This document shows, piece after piece, positions 9,198 through 19,471 of a stretch of DNA of 64,000 bases; within the stretch, counting starts at the first letter, position 1, and each line of letters starts with the position of its first letter. The notes beneath the pieces were generated by a model, which made no database searches, was not told where the DNA came from, and was given only the letters and a program-made list of their open reading frames with translations. Made by a program: the position numbers and the translations under genes. The DNA comes from Gammaproteobacteria bacterium (GTDB taxonomy: Bacteria; Pseudomonadota; Gammaproteobacteria; Burkholderiales; Sulfuricellaceae): assembly GCA_018823025.1 (NCBI GenBank), contig JAHJJI010000096.1, forward strand, positions 23,547 through 87,546, given 5' to 3'.

Positions 9198-10013
9198 ATG
9201 CCAGAACTGCCTGAAGTCGAAATCACCCGCCGCGGACTCGAGCCCCACCTTGTAGGCCAGCGCATCCAGGCGGCCATCGTCCGCCACGCCGGCTTGCGTC
9301 ATCCGGTGCCGGAAACGCTGAAACAAGTCCTGCCCGGTTTAACCCTGCGCAGCATAGAACGACGCGGCAAGTATCTGCTGCTGGATTGTGGCGAGGGCTG
9401 GCTGATCCTGCACCTTGGCATGTCGGGCAGTCTGCGCATCCTGCCCGCCGCTACGCCGCCAGAGAAACACGACCACTTCGATCTGGTAGTGGAAAGCGGC
9501 CAGTGCATGCGGCTGCGCGATCCACGCCGCTTCGGGGCAATACTATGGACGACAGCGCCGCCGGAGGACCATCCACTCCTGGCCAAACTCGGTATCGAGC
9601 CGCTGACGCCAGCGTTCGACGGTGATTTTCTCTACCGGGTATCGCGCGGTCGCCGGACCCCGATCAAGCAATTTCTGATGGACGGCCACATCATTGTCGG
9701 TGTCGGCAACATCTATGCAAACGAAGCGCTGTTTTCCGCCGGCATCAGCCCGAAAACCGCTGCCGGAAAGCTGGGCAAAGCGCGCTGCACCAAGCTGGCG
9801 GCTTTAGTGAAGGACATCCTGAATCTGGCCATTGCCGCGGGCGGCAGCACCCTGCGCGATTTCGTCAACAGCGCCGGCAACCCCGGCTACTTTCAGCAGC
9901 AATATGGTGTCTATGGCCGCACCGGCCAGCCCTGCCTGCGTTGCGGCACGACAGTACGCCAGTTACGGCAGGGGCAACGTTCCACTTTCTACTGCCCCGG
10001 TTGCCAGAAATAA
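9198..10013 (+). CDS. mutM: Formamidopyrimidine-DNA glycosylase
   Basis: MutM (Fpg) excises 8-oxoguanine and nicks the abasic site. The 271-residue product starts MPELPEVE, which provides the catalytic N-terminal proline and glutamate. It has the H2TH region ([15 protein letters not shown]) and ends in a zinc finger, CLRCG then CPGC with 17 residues between the pairs. All key residues are present. It is monocistronic here, behind an inverted repeat. In related genomes mutM lies near the TPR-lolB-ispE block; here the ABC operon separates them. Confidence 0.97.
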   Translation: MPELPEVEITRRGLEPHLVGQRIQAAIVRHAGLRHPVPETLKQVLPGLTLRSIERRGKYLLLDCGEGWLILHLGMSGSLRILPAATPPEKHDHFDLVVESGQCMRLRDPRRFGAILWTTAPPEDHPLLAKLGIEPLTPAFDGDFLYRVSRGRRTPIKQFLMDGHIIVGVGNIYANEALFSAGISPKTAAGKLGKARCTKLAALVKDILNLAIAAGGSTLRDFVNSAGNPGYFQQQYGVYGRTGQPCLRCGTTVRQLRQGQRSTFYCPGCQK

Positions 10014-10416
10014 TGCCTGGACACGCCTTAAAATATCGGCGAATCGCGCCGATTAATTTAACAAGAATATGCCATTAATCCAGGCTTGAGGTTTTCAGTG
10101 GTCTACCCGAATGCCTTGATGGCCAAGCATAATGCGGCACGCGCTCTGACACAGCAAAAAGCAGAGGCACGGATCAGGTTAAATAGGCTTAGTACCCTTT
10201 TTTCCGGTAGAGTTCGTAATTACCGCATTTCAACCGGTTTTGAAATGTCCAGTGGAGTCGGGACGATTCAGCTTTATAGTAGAAAAATAACCCGTTGCCG
10301 TATGGCAGCACAACTGCCTTTTCAGGCTGAAATCTGCTGCCTTGGCCTGTACAGGAGCTCCCTGAAAAACGTTGCTCTATGATTTTGGCGAGTGACAGTA
10401 TGCGTGGAGAAGAGAA
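10014..10416. other. 403-base gap after mutM; weak hairpin only
   Basis: A short hairpin (ATCGGCG/CGCCGAT, 10035-10053) lies 21 bases after the mutM stop and could be a weak terminator; a clean T-tract is absent. The rest holds a possible 98-codon frame (10086-10382) that has no ribosome site, low-complexity composition and no family resemblance, so I do not call it. I saw no RNA gene or clear promoter, though a leader for the PilZ gene is possible. Confidence 0.4.
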
Positions 10417-11331
10417 GTGATAAAAACATTCCTTAGCAAATCCTTTGGCTCTGAGAGGGCTAAGGAGCCATCATCGGGAAACACCACCCAGACGAGGATC
10501 GACCTCGATCAGATCAGGACACTGATCGAATTTTTTCCGATTGGGAAAAAACTGCGCTATTACCCCGAGTTCCAGAAGGAAATTGTTTTCGACACGTTTG
10601 TCATCGCCTACTGCGTGAATGGGAGTTTCATCTATTCCGGGGAAGCAATTAATCACGATTCTCAAGGCTATCCGACAGCATTCCGATCAGGGGAAAATGA
10701 AGTACGAACGCCTGTTTCCGATCTCAGGCTGTTTCAGTTGCTCGTTCCGGATACTTCCGACCTTGAGATGAAGCTCGATTATCAACGACGGGCGCTGATT
10801 GGCCGAGGGCGTCAATTCAACAAGGGCAATTCCATTTCCCTGATTTCTAACGCCGGGACCAAGGGCGTGTCAACGGTAGACACCGAAGTGGCGAAACAGG
10901 TCATCCTGCCGGATGGTCCATACGCGCAAACGAAGATGGTCTTGCTGACGCCGGAACTGCATACCCTGGCTGTTACCGATCAGCGAAGAAAGGCTCGCAC
11001 GAAAATCTGCGCTCCGGTGGCGGTGTCTTTGCCAGAAGGGAATTTATCCGGACCCTGCACGATATATGATTTATCCGAGGACGCTATGCGTATCCGTATG
11101 CGTGACCGCGATACAACGATGCCTGTGATGCCACGGGGTAGCGAAGTGATCCTTGACATAGATCTGGGTGAAGCGAAACGGCACTACACTATCAAAGGAT
11201 CGGTAATCCGCAGCTCGCCGGAGACCTGCGCTATTAAGCTAGAGGGGCTGCTCAAGGACGGAAGGCTTCGCAACTTCGATCCGCTGGACCTTCTGGAGTT
11301 GAAGACTGGGTTGCTCAACTACGGCACGTGA
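10417..11331 (+). CDS. PilZ-domain protein with degenerate c-di-GMP motif
   Basis: The 304-residue protein uses a GTG start; GGAG lies seven bases upstream. The C-terminal part looks like PilZ: an arginine motif RRKAR at residues 190-194, then DLSEDAM at 218-224 in place of the D/N-x-S-x-x-G motif (alanine where glycine is expected). The N-terminal 180 residues resemble a YcgR-like flagellar-brake domain only loosely. If functional, it would bind cyclic di-GMP; the altered motif leaves this open. No motility or cellulose genes are nearby. Confidence 0.65.
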   Translation: MIKTFLSKSFGSERAKEPSSGNTTQTRIDLDQIRTLIEFFPIGKKLRYYPEFQKEIVFDTFVIAYCVNGSFIYSGEAINHDSQGYPTAFRSGENEVRTPVSDLRLFQLLVPDTSDLEMKLDYQRRALIGRGRQFNKGNSISLISNAGTKGVSTVDTEVAKQVILPDGPYAQTKMVLLTPELHTLAVTDQRRKARTKICAPVAVSLPEGNLSGPCTIYDLSEDAMRIRMRDRDTTMPVMPRGSEVILDIDLGEAKRHYTIKGSVIRSSPETCAIKLEGLLKDGRLRNFDPLDLLELKTGLLNYGT

Positions 11332-11712
11332 ATCGAGCAAATGTTTGCAGAAGCTTGATGGCTTTGATTGCCATCAGGAACGCGTTCCGCAACTGGAAAA
11401 GAAGCAACTAAAGAGGTTCGCTTCAACTAACCTTTTAAAAAACTCCGGGGTCTTGCATAGCAACAAGGGTTTCCCCAACAAACACCCATAACCCCACACA
11501 AATATTCGCCTTGACGCCGCTTAAACGTCAACTGAAGGCACGTAAAGCAAGCGTGGGAGGATACCCGTCACCCCCGCCACTCAATTTTTGGATGCCCAGA
11601 TTGCCAGAAGCAACGTTGAACACCCCCTTAGAACATTGATAAATCACATTGATTGCGTTGTGTTTTGTGATAAAGTTTAACCCACTTGAATAAATCATCC
11701 CCCGGGGGAAAC
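11332..11712. other. 381-base gap between PilZ and dynamin-like genes
   Basis: Just after the PilZ stop there is a small hairpin (TGATGGC/GCCATCA, roughly 11357-11377) and next to it a palindrome GGAACGCGTTCC. Neither has a T-tract. The last 70 bases are AT-rich and should hold the promoter of the dynamin-like gene, but I could not pick a convincing -35/-10 pair. No gene is supported here. Confidence 0.4.
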
Positions 11713-13677
11713 ATGGCACACGATGATCTGGTCGCGCATTTCGAAGCCTACAGCGCTTGGCGCAGCCGCCTGACTGACAACGTCGGCGACTTTCGCAACT
11801 GGCTCAACGAGCAGGAACTGAACGACGCGCAAACGGATCAGCGCATCCAGCACTTGCTCGACCGACTCCACGACGACAAGCTCAACGTGGCCTTTGTCGC
11901 CGAATTTTCGCGCGGCAAATCCGAACTGATCAACGCCATTTTCTTTGCCGATTACGGCCAGCGATTGCTGCCTTCTAGCGCGGGGCGCACCACCATGTGC
12001 CCGACCGAACTGATGTACGAAGAAGGTCGCGAACCCTGCATCCAGTTGCTGCCCATCGAAACCCGTGGCGCCGACACCACCACCACGGAGTACAAGCGCT
12101 ACCTCGATGAATGGAAAATTCTGCCGCTCGACATCGAGTCGAGCGATGCCATGGTCAATGCCTTCCTGCAGGTGAGTCAGACCAAACGGGTCAGCCTGGA
12201 TGAAGCCGCACGCTATGGCTTGTATAACGAAAAAGATGAAAACAACATCGTTACCGTGCATGAAGATGGCACGGTGGACATCCCCTGCTGGCGCCATGCC
12301 ATCATCAACTTTCCGCATCCGCTGCTGAAGCAGGGCCTGGTCATCCTCGACACGCCGGGTCTCAACGCCATCGGCACCGAGCCGGAGCTGACCCTGAACC
12401 TGCTGCCCAACGCTCATGCGGTGCTGTTCATCCTCGCCGCCGACACCGGCGTCACCAAGTCCGACATCGAAGTCTGGCGCAATCACATCGGCAACCAGCA
12501 GGGGCACCAGAAGGGTCGCCTGGTGGTACTGAACAAAATCGATGGCCTGTGGGACGAGCTAAAAACCACCGAGGCCATCGAAAGCGAACTCGATAAACAA
12601 GTCACTACCAGCGCCAGTCTGCTCGGCATCAAGCCTGATTATGTCTTCCCTGTTTCCGCACAGAAGGGGTTGCTCGCCAAGATCAATCAGGACGAACCTC
12701 TACTCGAAAAAAGCCGTTTGCTGGCGCTGGAAAAATCGCTCAGCGACGAGCTCATCCCCTCCAAGCAGGAAATCGTCCGGGACAATACCCGGGGTGAAGT
12801 CGAGTACATGGAGGAAAACATCCGCTCGATTCTGGATGCGCGCCTTGCCGGCGTACGCGAGCAACTGGAAGAACTGCTCGGACTGCGCGGCAAGAACGAA
12901 GACGTGATCGAGCACATGATGTCCAAAGTGAAGAAGGACAAGGAGGATTTCGAAAAAGGCCTGCAACGCTTCCAGGCACTGCGCAGCGTATTCTCCCAGC
13001 AGACCAATATCCTGTTCGCCCACCTCGGCATGGATGCGCTCAAGACCGAGGTCAAAAACACCCGCGTCGCCATGGTCGAAGCCAAATTCACCAAGGGCAT
13101 GCGCGATGCCATGAGCCAATTCTTCAAGGACGCCAACGAGAACATCGCCCAGTCCGCCAGACAGATCGAGGAAATCAAGGGCATGATGGGCGCGATGTAC
13201 AGGAAATTCAACGAGGAGCATGGCTTAAGTCAGACAGCGCCCGCCCAATTCTCGACCCTGAAATATCACAAGGAAATTGCCCGGCTGGAAAAAGCCTACA
13301 ACGAGCACTTCAACACCGTGCTCAACATGCTGACCCATGAAAAATTTTCCATCACCACGAAATTTTTCGAAACGCTGGCGAACCGGGTGGTCCATGTATA
13401 CGAGGTCGCAAACAAGGATGTGGAAAACTGGCTGAAGGCGATCATGGCACCGATGGAAACCCAGGTACGCGAGCATCAACTCCATTTGCGCCGCCGCCTG
13501 GAAAGCATCAAACGCATCCACAAGGCAACCGACACACTGGAAGACCGTATCTCCGAACTGCAACACATGGAAGTCGGCATCCTCAAGCAGTTGCAGGATT
13601 TGTCACTGTTGCAGCAGCAGATTTCCAACTCGCTTGCCTACGAGCAAGAAACACAGCCCGTTGCAGCAAGCGCCTGA
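11713..13677 (+). CDS. Dynamin-like GTPase
   Basis: The 654-residue product has a GTPase domain: P-loop AEFSRGKS (residues 63-70), a G2-like threonine in GRTTMCPTEL, G3 LDTPGLNA near 211-218 and G4 LNKID near 273. The second half is largely helical, as in bacterial dynamin-like proteins, which bind or remodel membranes. The ATG at 11713 is chosen because a GGGGGA lies just before it; the longer TTG-started version has no such site. It stands alone before a strong terminator. Role unknown. Confidence 0.8.
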   Translation: MAHDDLVAHFEAYSAWRSRLTDNVGDFRNWLNEQELNDAQTDQRIQHLLDRLHDDKLNVAFVAEFSRGKSELINAIFFADYGQRLLPSSAGRTTMCPTELMYEEGREPCIQLLPIETRGADTTTTEYKRYLDEWKILPLDIESSDAMVNAFLQVSQTKRVSLDEAARYGLYNEKDENNIVTVHEDGTVDIPCWRHAIINFPHPLLKQGLVILDTPGLNAIGTEPELTLNLLPNAHAVLFILAADTGVTKSDIEVWRNHIGNQQGHQKGRLVVLNKIDGLWDELKTTEAIESELDKQVTTSASLLGIKPDYVFPVSAQKGLLAKINQDEPLLEKSRLLALEKSLSDELIPSKQEIVRDNTRGEVEYMEENIRSILDARLAGVREQLEELLGLRGKNEDVIEHMMSKVKKDKEDFEKGLQRFQALRSVFSQQTNILFAHLGMDALKTEVKNTRVAMVEAKFTKGMRDAMSQFFKDANENIAQSARQIEEIKGMMGAMYRKFNEEHGLSQTAPAQFSTLKYHKEIARLEKAYNEHFNTVLNMLTHEKFSITTKFFETLANRVVHVYEVANKDVENWLKAIMAPMETQVREHQLHLRRRLESIKRIHKATDTLEDRISELQHMEVGILKQLQDLSLLQQQISNSLAYEQETQPVAASA

Positions 13678-13690
13678 AATTTCAGCCGAT

Positions 13691-13727
13691 AAAAAACGGC
13701 GGCATGGAATCCATGCCGCCGTTTTTT
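13691..13727. terminator. Bidirectional intrinsic terminator
   Basis: A 17-base perfect stem (AAAAAACGGCGGCATGG with its complement) encloses a 3-base loop. T-runs lie at the 3' side on both strands. It lies between the convergent dynamin-like and ferredoxin genes and can serve both. Confidence 0.92.
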
Positions 13728-13746
13728 TGTTCAGGCCCAAGTTAGC

Positions 13747-15054
<1,308 letters not shown>

Positions 15055-15055
15055 G

Positions 15056-15118
15056 GGTGACAAGTAATAAGTAATGGGAGATGGGCGATGGGGTTTTCAT
15101 TACCCATTACTCATCACC
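15056..15118. repeat. Inverted repeat next to the rsmD start
   Basis: The 21-base arms 15056-15076 and 15098-15118 are inverted copies with about four mismatches; the right arm reads CATTACCCATTACTCATCACC. They flank 21 bases. The hairpin would form in the M16-to-rsmD transcript directly before the rsmD start codon. It might limit rsmD translation or stabilise RNA ends; there is no T-tract. Confidence 0.6.
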
Positions 15119-15123
15119 GGAGT

Positions 15124-16431
15124 TTAGTCCGCACCAACCACCACAGTCACCATATTGTCGGGCTGGACGCGGCGGGTGAAGGCATCCCTGATCTGGGCAA
15201 CCGTCACTTTTTCAACCTTGCCGCTGAAATCATCCAGATAGGAAAGTGGCAGCCGGTAATACCCGATTACAGCCAGGTAATCGAGGATTTTCTTGTTGCT
15301 GTCGATCCGTAGCGGGAAGCCACCGACCAGATTCTGTTTGGCCCGCTTCAACTCGTCCTCGGTTGGACCTTTGGCAATGAAATCCCGCAAGGTTTTCTGC
15401 ACCACGGCCAGCGCCTCGTCAGCCTGCTCGCGCTTGGTCTGCAAGCCGATCTGGAACGGCCCGCTCTGCTGCAACGGCAGGAAATAGCTGTAGACGCTGT
15501 AGACCAGTCCACGCTTCTGCCGCACTTCCTCGATCAGGCGCGAAGCAAAGCCACCACCGCCGAGGACATAGTTGCCGACGTATAGCGGAAAATAATCCGG
15601 GTCATTGCGCGTCATGCCTGGCTGCCCGATGAGAATGTGGCTTTGCGTGGCGGGATGGGCAATTTTGCGTGCTTCCCCCTTAAGCAGGGGCGCCGCCGGC
15701 AAAGGCTGCGGCTCACCCTCGGCACGCGGTAGAGAAGAAGTCAGCCGGGTGGCAATTTCCTTTGCCTGGGCAGTAGTGACGTCGCCGATCAGAGCGATCA
15801 CGGCATGATCGGCACGGTAATGGGCGCGGTAAAACCCGACCAGCTCTTCGCGCCGTAAAGCGGCAATCGACTCCGGCTCAACCATGGAGGACAACGCATA
15901 AGGATGGGTTCCATAGATCATCGAATTGAACTCCCGCCCGACGATGAACTCCGGCTGGGTCTTGGCTTCCTTGAGTTCGGCGATGGAACGGGTTTTTTCC
16001 CGCTCCAGCACCGCTTCGGGAAAGTCGGGAGATAACAGCGCTCTGGCCATAATCCCCAAGGCCTGGTCGCGTTCCCGCTCGCTGCTCAAAGTACGCAGGC
16101 GCAGCCCTGCCCGGTCCTGGTCAAAACTTCCACCCAGGCTGGCGCCGATATCGGCCATTCGACGGGAAATCTCTTCCTCGGTCATCCCGCCAGCGCCCAG
16201 GGTCAGCAGATGATGCGTCATGCTCGCCAGGCCCGGCCTGGATTTGTCATCCCGGCTGTTGCCCGCAGGAAACTCGACGCTGACATCCAGTAACGGCAGA
16301 TCGTGGTTCTCGACGAAAATCACGCGCACGCCGTTGTCCATCTGCCAGTGCTGAATCGGCAGTGCCGCCTCAGCGGCGGTGGCGACGAGCAGCAGACCAG
16401 CAAAAACCAACTCCATGAATTTAATGTGCAT
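15124..16431 (-). CDS. M16 family peptidase homologue without zinc site
   Basis: The 435-residue product begins with a signal peptide (MHIKFMELVFAGLLLVATAAEA) and aligns by eye with processing-protease-like M16 proteins. The zinc-binding HxxEH is replaced by THHLLTLG, so it should be catalytically inactive. The R/Y region (RGLVYSVYSYF) of the second half is retained. Its start overlaps the active M16 gene by 11 bases. The two likely form a periplasmic heterodimer like mitochondrial processing peptidase or PqqF-like pairs; the substrate is unknown. Confidence 0.88.
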   Translation of the reverse strand: MHIKFMELVFAGLLLVATAAEAALPIQHWQMDNGVRVIFVENHDLPLLDVSVEFPAGNSRDDKSRPGLASMTHHLLTLGAGGMTEEEISRRMADIGASLGGSFDQDRAGLRLRTLSSERERDQALGIMARALLSPDFPEAVLEREKTRSIAELKEAKTQPEFIVGREFNSMIYGTHPYALSSMVEPESIAALRREELVGFYRAHYRADHAVIALIGDVTTAQAKEIATRLTSSLPRAEGEPQPLPAAPLLKGEARKIAHPATQSHILIGQPGMTRNDPDYFPLYVGNYVLGGGGFASRLIEEVRQKRGLVYSVYSYFLPLQQSGPFQIGLQTKREQADEALAVVQKTLRDFIAKGPTEDELKRAKQNLVGGFPLRIDSNKKILDYLAVIGYYRLPLSYLDDFSGKVEKVTVAQIRDAFTRRVQPDNMVTVVVGAD

Positions 16432-17797
16432 GACGTCCTCCCGAAACAGGTTTCACCGGCTTCACGCCATCCATCGGTTGCGGGTCGAGCACCGCCACGG
16501 TAAGGCGGTCGTCGATCAGGTACTTGCGCGCCACCTCCTGCACTTGGCCGGCGGTGACCACCTTGAGTTTTTCCAGGCGTGTTTCCAGCGTGTTCAGGGG
16601 CAATCCGGCGGTTTCCACCTCGCCGATCAGCATCGCCTGGTAGAACATCGAGTCGCGCTGATAAACCTGGGCCGCAATCACTTGCGCCTTGACACGCAAC
16701 AACTCCTCCTCGGTCACGCCATCCCGCTTGATCTTGTCGATCTGTTCGCGAATAGCCGCTTCCAGTTCGGCAACACTCTTGCCCTCGGTGGGAGCCCCGT
16801 CCAGGATGAACATCGAAGGCCCGCGCGAAATCAGGTCATACCCGGCCCCGGTAGACACCGCAATCTGCTGCTCCCGCACCAGCGCCTGATTGAGTCGCGC
16901 CGAGGCATGGCCGTCCAGCACGCCTGCCAGCACTTCCAGCGCGTAAGGCTCCCAGTCGTTGCTTGGGTCGCGCAAGGTGGGCGTATGGTAGCTCATGGCA
17001 AGATAGGGCAGCTTGGCAGGGGCTTTAACGGCCACTCGCTTGATGCCGCGCTGATCGGGTTCGGCCTGGGGTTTGCGCTGGGGCAGCGCAACCGGGCGAA
17101 TTTTACCGAAATAGCGCTCGGCCAGTTTCAGCACCTCTTTGGGTTTGACGTCACCCACTACCACCAACGTGGCATTATTCGGCGCATACCAGCGGCGATA
17201 CCAGTCCCTGGCATCGTCTGCCGTCATGTTGTCCAGGTCGCTCATCCAGCCGATGATCGGATGATGGTAGGGGTGAGCCTGGTAAGCGGTAGCCATCAGC
17301 GTTTCATAGACCAGCGACTGAGGCTTGTCGTCTGTTCGCAGCCGGCGCTCCTCCATCACCACCTTGATTTCCTTAGCGAACTCCTTGGGCGTAATCACCA
17401 GATTGTGCATCCGGTCGGATTCCAGCTTCAACGAGAGTTCCAGCTTGGATTTTTGCAGTTGCTGGAAGTAAGCCGTATTGTCGCGGCTGGTAAAGGCATT
17501 TTCCCGACCGCCGGCAACCGCGATCTGCTTCGAGAATTCGCCGGCGGGAACCGCCTTGGTTCCCTTGAACATCATATGTTCCAGTACGTGAGCCACGCCG
17601 GTCGTGCCATTGAACTCATCCATGCTGCCGGCGCGATACCATACTTGCGAAACCACCACCGGTGCACGATGGTCTTCCTTGACAATCACCTTCATGCCGT
17701 TGGCCAGCTTGTATTCGTGGACAGTCGCCATGGCCTGGAACGGCAATATCGCCGCCAGCAGCCAGATGCACCGGATCAATGTTTTTTTACGCTGCAC
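16421..17797 (-). CDS. Zinc-dependent M16 family peptidase
   Basis: The GTG at 17797 is chosen as start because AGGAGG lies four bases before it and a signal peptide follows at once (KKTLIRCIWLLAAILPFQAMA); longer versions add unrelated residues. The 458-residue mature-type protein has the active HVLEH motif in TTGVAHVLEHMMFKGT and the downstream glutamate region (FTSRDNTAYFQ). It is the catalytic partner of the inactive M16 gene that follows with an 11-base overlap. It faces ftsY across a 67-base promoter gap. Confidence 0.9.
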   Translation of the reverse strand: MQRKKTLIRCIWLLAAILPFQAMATVHEYKLANGMKVIVKEDHRAPVVVSQVWYRAGSMDEFNGTTGVAHVLEHMMFKGTKAVPAGEFSKQIAVAGGRENAFTSRDNTAYFQQLQKSKLELSLKLESDRMHNLVITPKEFAKEIKVVMEERRLRTDDKPQSLVYETLMATAYQAHPYHHPIIGWMSDLDNMTADDARDWYRRWYAPNNATLVVVGDVKPKEVLKLAERYFGKIRPVALPQRKPQAEPDQRGIKRVAVKAPAKLPYLAMSYHTPTLRDPSNDWEPYALEVLAGVLDGHASARLNQALVREQQIAVSTGAGYDLISRGPSMFILDGAPTEGKSVAELEAAIREQIDKIKRDGVTEEELLRVKAQVIAAQVYQRDSMFYQAMLIGEVETAGLPLNTLETRLEKLKVVTAGQVQEVARKYLIDDRLTVAVLDPQPMDGVKPVKPVSGGRHAH

Positions 17798-17864
17798 AAA
17801 ACCTCCTAATCGCCTAAAATGACGAAGTTGTGAATTATAGCCTACCTTGAGACCACCACCCCCC

Positions 17865-18824
17865 ATGCTAAGTTTCTTCAAATCCGACAAGAAAGCCGAC
17901 GAAAGCCAGGAACAGCCCCAAGGCTGGGCGGCCAGACTGAAACAAGGGTTAGCCAAAACCCGAGCCATCCTGAATACGCCGGTTTCCGGGCTGTTCAGCG
18001 GCGGCAAGATCGACGAGGCGTTTTACGAGGAGCTCGAAACCGTCCTGCTTTCCGCCGATGTCGGTGTCGCCGCCACCCAATCCCTGCTCGACGACCTGAA
18101 AAACCGCGTCAAGCGCGACAAGCTGGATGATGCGGCGCAACTCAAACAGGCTTTGCGCGATGGCCTGCAGACCTTGCTCACCCCGCTGGAGTCGCCGCTA
18201 TCCCTGTCCGGCCACAAACCCTACGTCATCATGATGACAGGCGTCAACGGCGCCGGCAAAACCACCACCATCGGCAAGCTGGCCAAATATTTTCAGGCCC
18301 AGGGAAAATCGGTGCTGCTCGCCGCTGGCGACACCTTCCGCGCTGCAGCGCGCGAACAACTGCAGGTATGGGGAGAGCGCAACAATGTCACGGTCATCAC
18401 CCAGGAAGGCCAGGACTCCGCCGCGGTCATCTTTGACGCGATCCAGGCCGCTCGCGCGCGCGGCATCGACATCGTGCTGGCCGACACTGCTGGACGGCTG
18501 CCTACCCAGTTGCACCTGATGGAAGAGCTGAGAAAGATCAAGCGCGTCATCGCCAAAGCCGAACCCGGCGCACCTCACGAAACCATCCTGGTGCTCGACG
18601 CCAACACCGGCCAGAACGCCATCGCACAGGTCAAATCCTTCGACGATGCACTACAGGTGTCCGGACTGGTCCTGACCAAACTAGATGGCACGGCCAGGGG
18701 CGGCGTCATCGCCGCTATCGCCAAGACCCGCCCGATCCCGGTGAGGTTCATCGGCGTCGGGGAGCAGCTTGATGATCTGCGGCCCTTTGTGGCCAAGGAA
18801 TTTGTTGAGGCACTGTTTGAATGA
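17865..18824 (+). CDS. ftsY: Signal recognition particle receptor
   Basis: FtsY docks SRP-ribosome complexes at the membrane. The 319-residue protein has a short charged A domain, the helical N domain, and the G domain with P-loop GVNGAGKTTTIGKLA, then DTFRAAAREQL, DTAGRLPT and TKLDGTARGG. The ATG at 17865 is preferred to an in-frame TTG six codons upstream. Its end overlaps ftsE by four bases, the widely conserved ftsYEX order. Confidence 0.96.
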   Translation: MLSFFKSDKKADESQEQPQGWAARLKQGLAKTRAILNTPVSGLFSGGKIDEAFYEELETVLLSADVGVAATQSLLDDLKNRVKRDKLDDAAQLKQALRDGLQTLLTPLESPLSLSGHKPYVIMMTGVNGAGKTTTIGKLAKYFQAQGKSVLLAAGDTFRAAAREQLQVWGERNNVTVITQEGQDSAAVIFDAIQAARARGIDIVLADTAGRLPTQLHLMEELRKIKRVIAKAEPGAPHETILVLDANTGQNAIAQVKSFDDALQVSGLVLTKLDGTARGGVIAAIAKTRPIPVRFIGVGEQLDDLRPFVAKEFVEALFE

Positions 18825-19471
18825 TCTCATTCAGCCAGGTTTACAAACGCTACCCCGGCGGCCATGAGGCACTGAAAAACCTCAGCTTCACCATCGAAGC
18901 CGGCGAGATGGCCTTCATCACCGGGCCGACTGGTGCCGGTAAGAGTACCTTGCTGAAACTGGTGGCCGCAATCGAGAAACCTTCGTCCGGCAGCGTGGTG
19001 GTGAGTGGCCAGAACGTCGGCAAGCTGCGCCGTAGCGCCGTTCCTTTCCTGCGCCGCAACTTCGGCCTGGTTTTCCAGGATCACAAACTGCTCTATGACC
19101 GCAACGTGCTGGAAAACGTCATCCTGCCGCTGGATATCGCCGGTCTGCCGCGCGCCGAAAGCATGAAGCGCGCCCGCGCCGCGCTCGACAAAGTGAAGTT
19201 GCTGGGACTGGAAAAGGCGAGCCCGATTTCCCTTTCCGGTGGCGAACAGCAGCGCCTGTGCGTGGCGCGGGCGATCGTCAACCGCCCGGCCATCGTACTG
19301 GCCGACGAACCCACCGGCAACCTCGACGCCGAATATGCCGGCGAAATCATGGAAATGTTCCAATCCTTCAACCAGGTTGGCGTCACACTATTGATCGCCA
19401 CCCATGACGAGTCGCTGATCACACGCTACAGCAGCCGGGTGTTACACCTGAAGCAGGGAGAGCTATTATGA
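18821..19471 (+). CDS. ftsE: Cell division ATP-binding protein FtsE
   Basis: The 216-residue ATPase has Walker A GPTGAGKST, the signature LSGGEQQRLCVARA and Walker B IVLADEPTGNLD. With FtsX it forms a complex that activates septal murein hydrolases through EnvC-type proteins. An EnvC homologue is encoded in this window at 48.4 kb. It overlaps both ftsY and ftsX by four bases, so the three are translationally coupled. Confidence 0.96.
   Translation: MISFSQVYKRYPGGHEALKNLSFTIEAGEMAFITGPTGAGKSTLLKLVAAIEKPSSGSVVVSGQNVGKLRRSAVPFLRRNFGLVFQDHKLLYDRNVLENVILPLDIAGLPRAESMKRARAALDKVKLLGLEKASPISLSGGEQQRLCVARAIVNRPAIVLADEPTGNLDAEYAGEIMEMFQSFNQVGVTLLIATHDESLITRYSSRVLHLKQGELL

Noticed and set aside
10086..10382. 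98-codon frame after mutM
   Set aside because: It has no ribosome site, no recognised motif and biased composition; I list the gap as empty.
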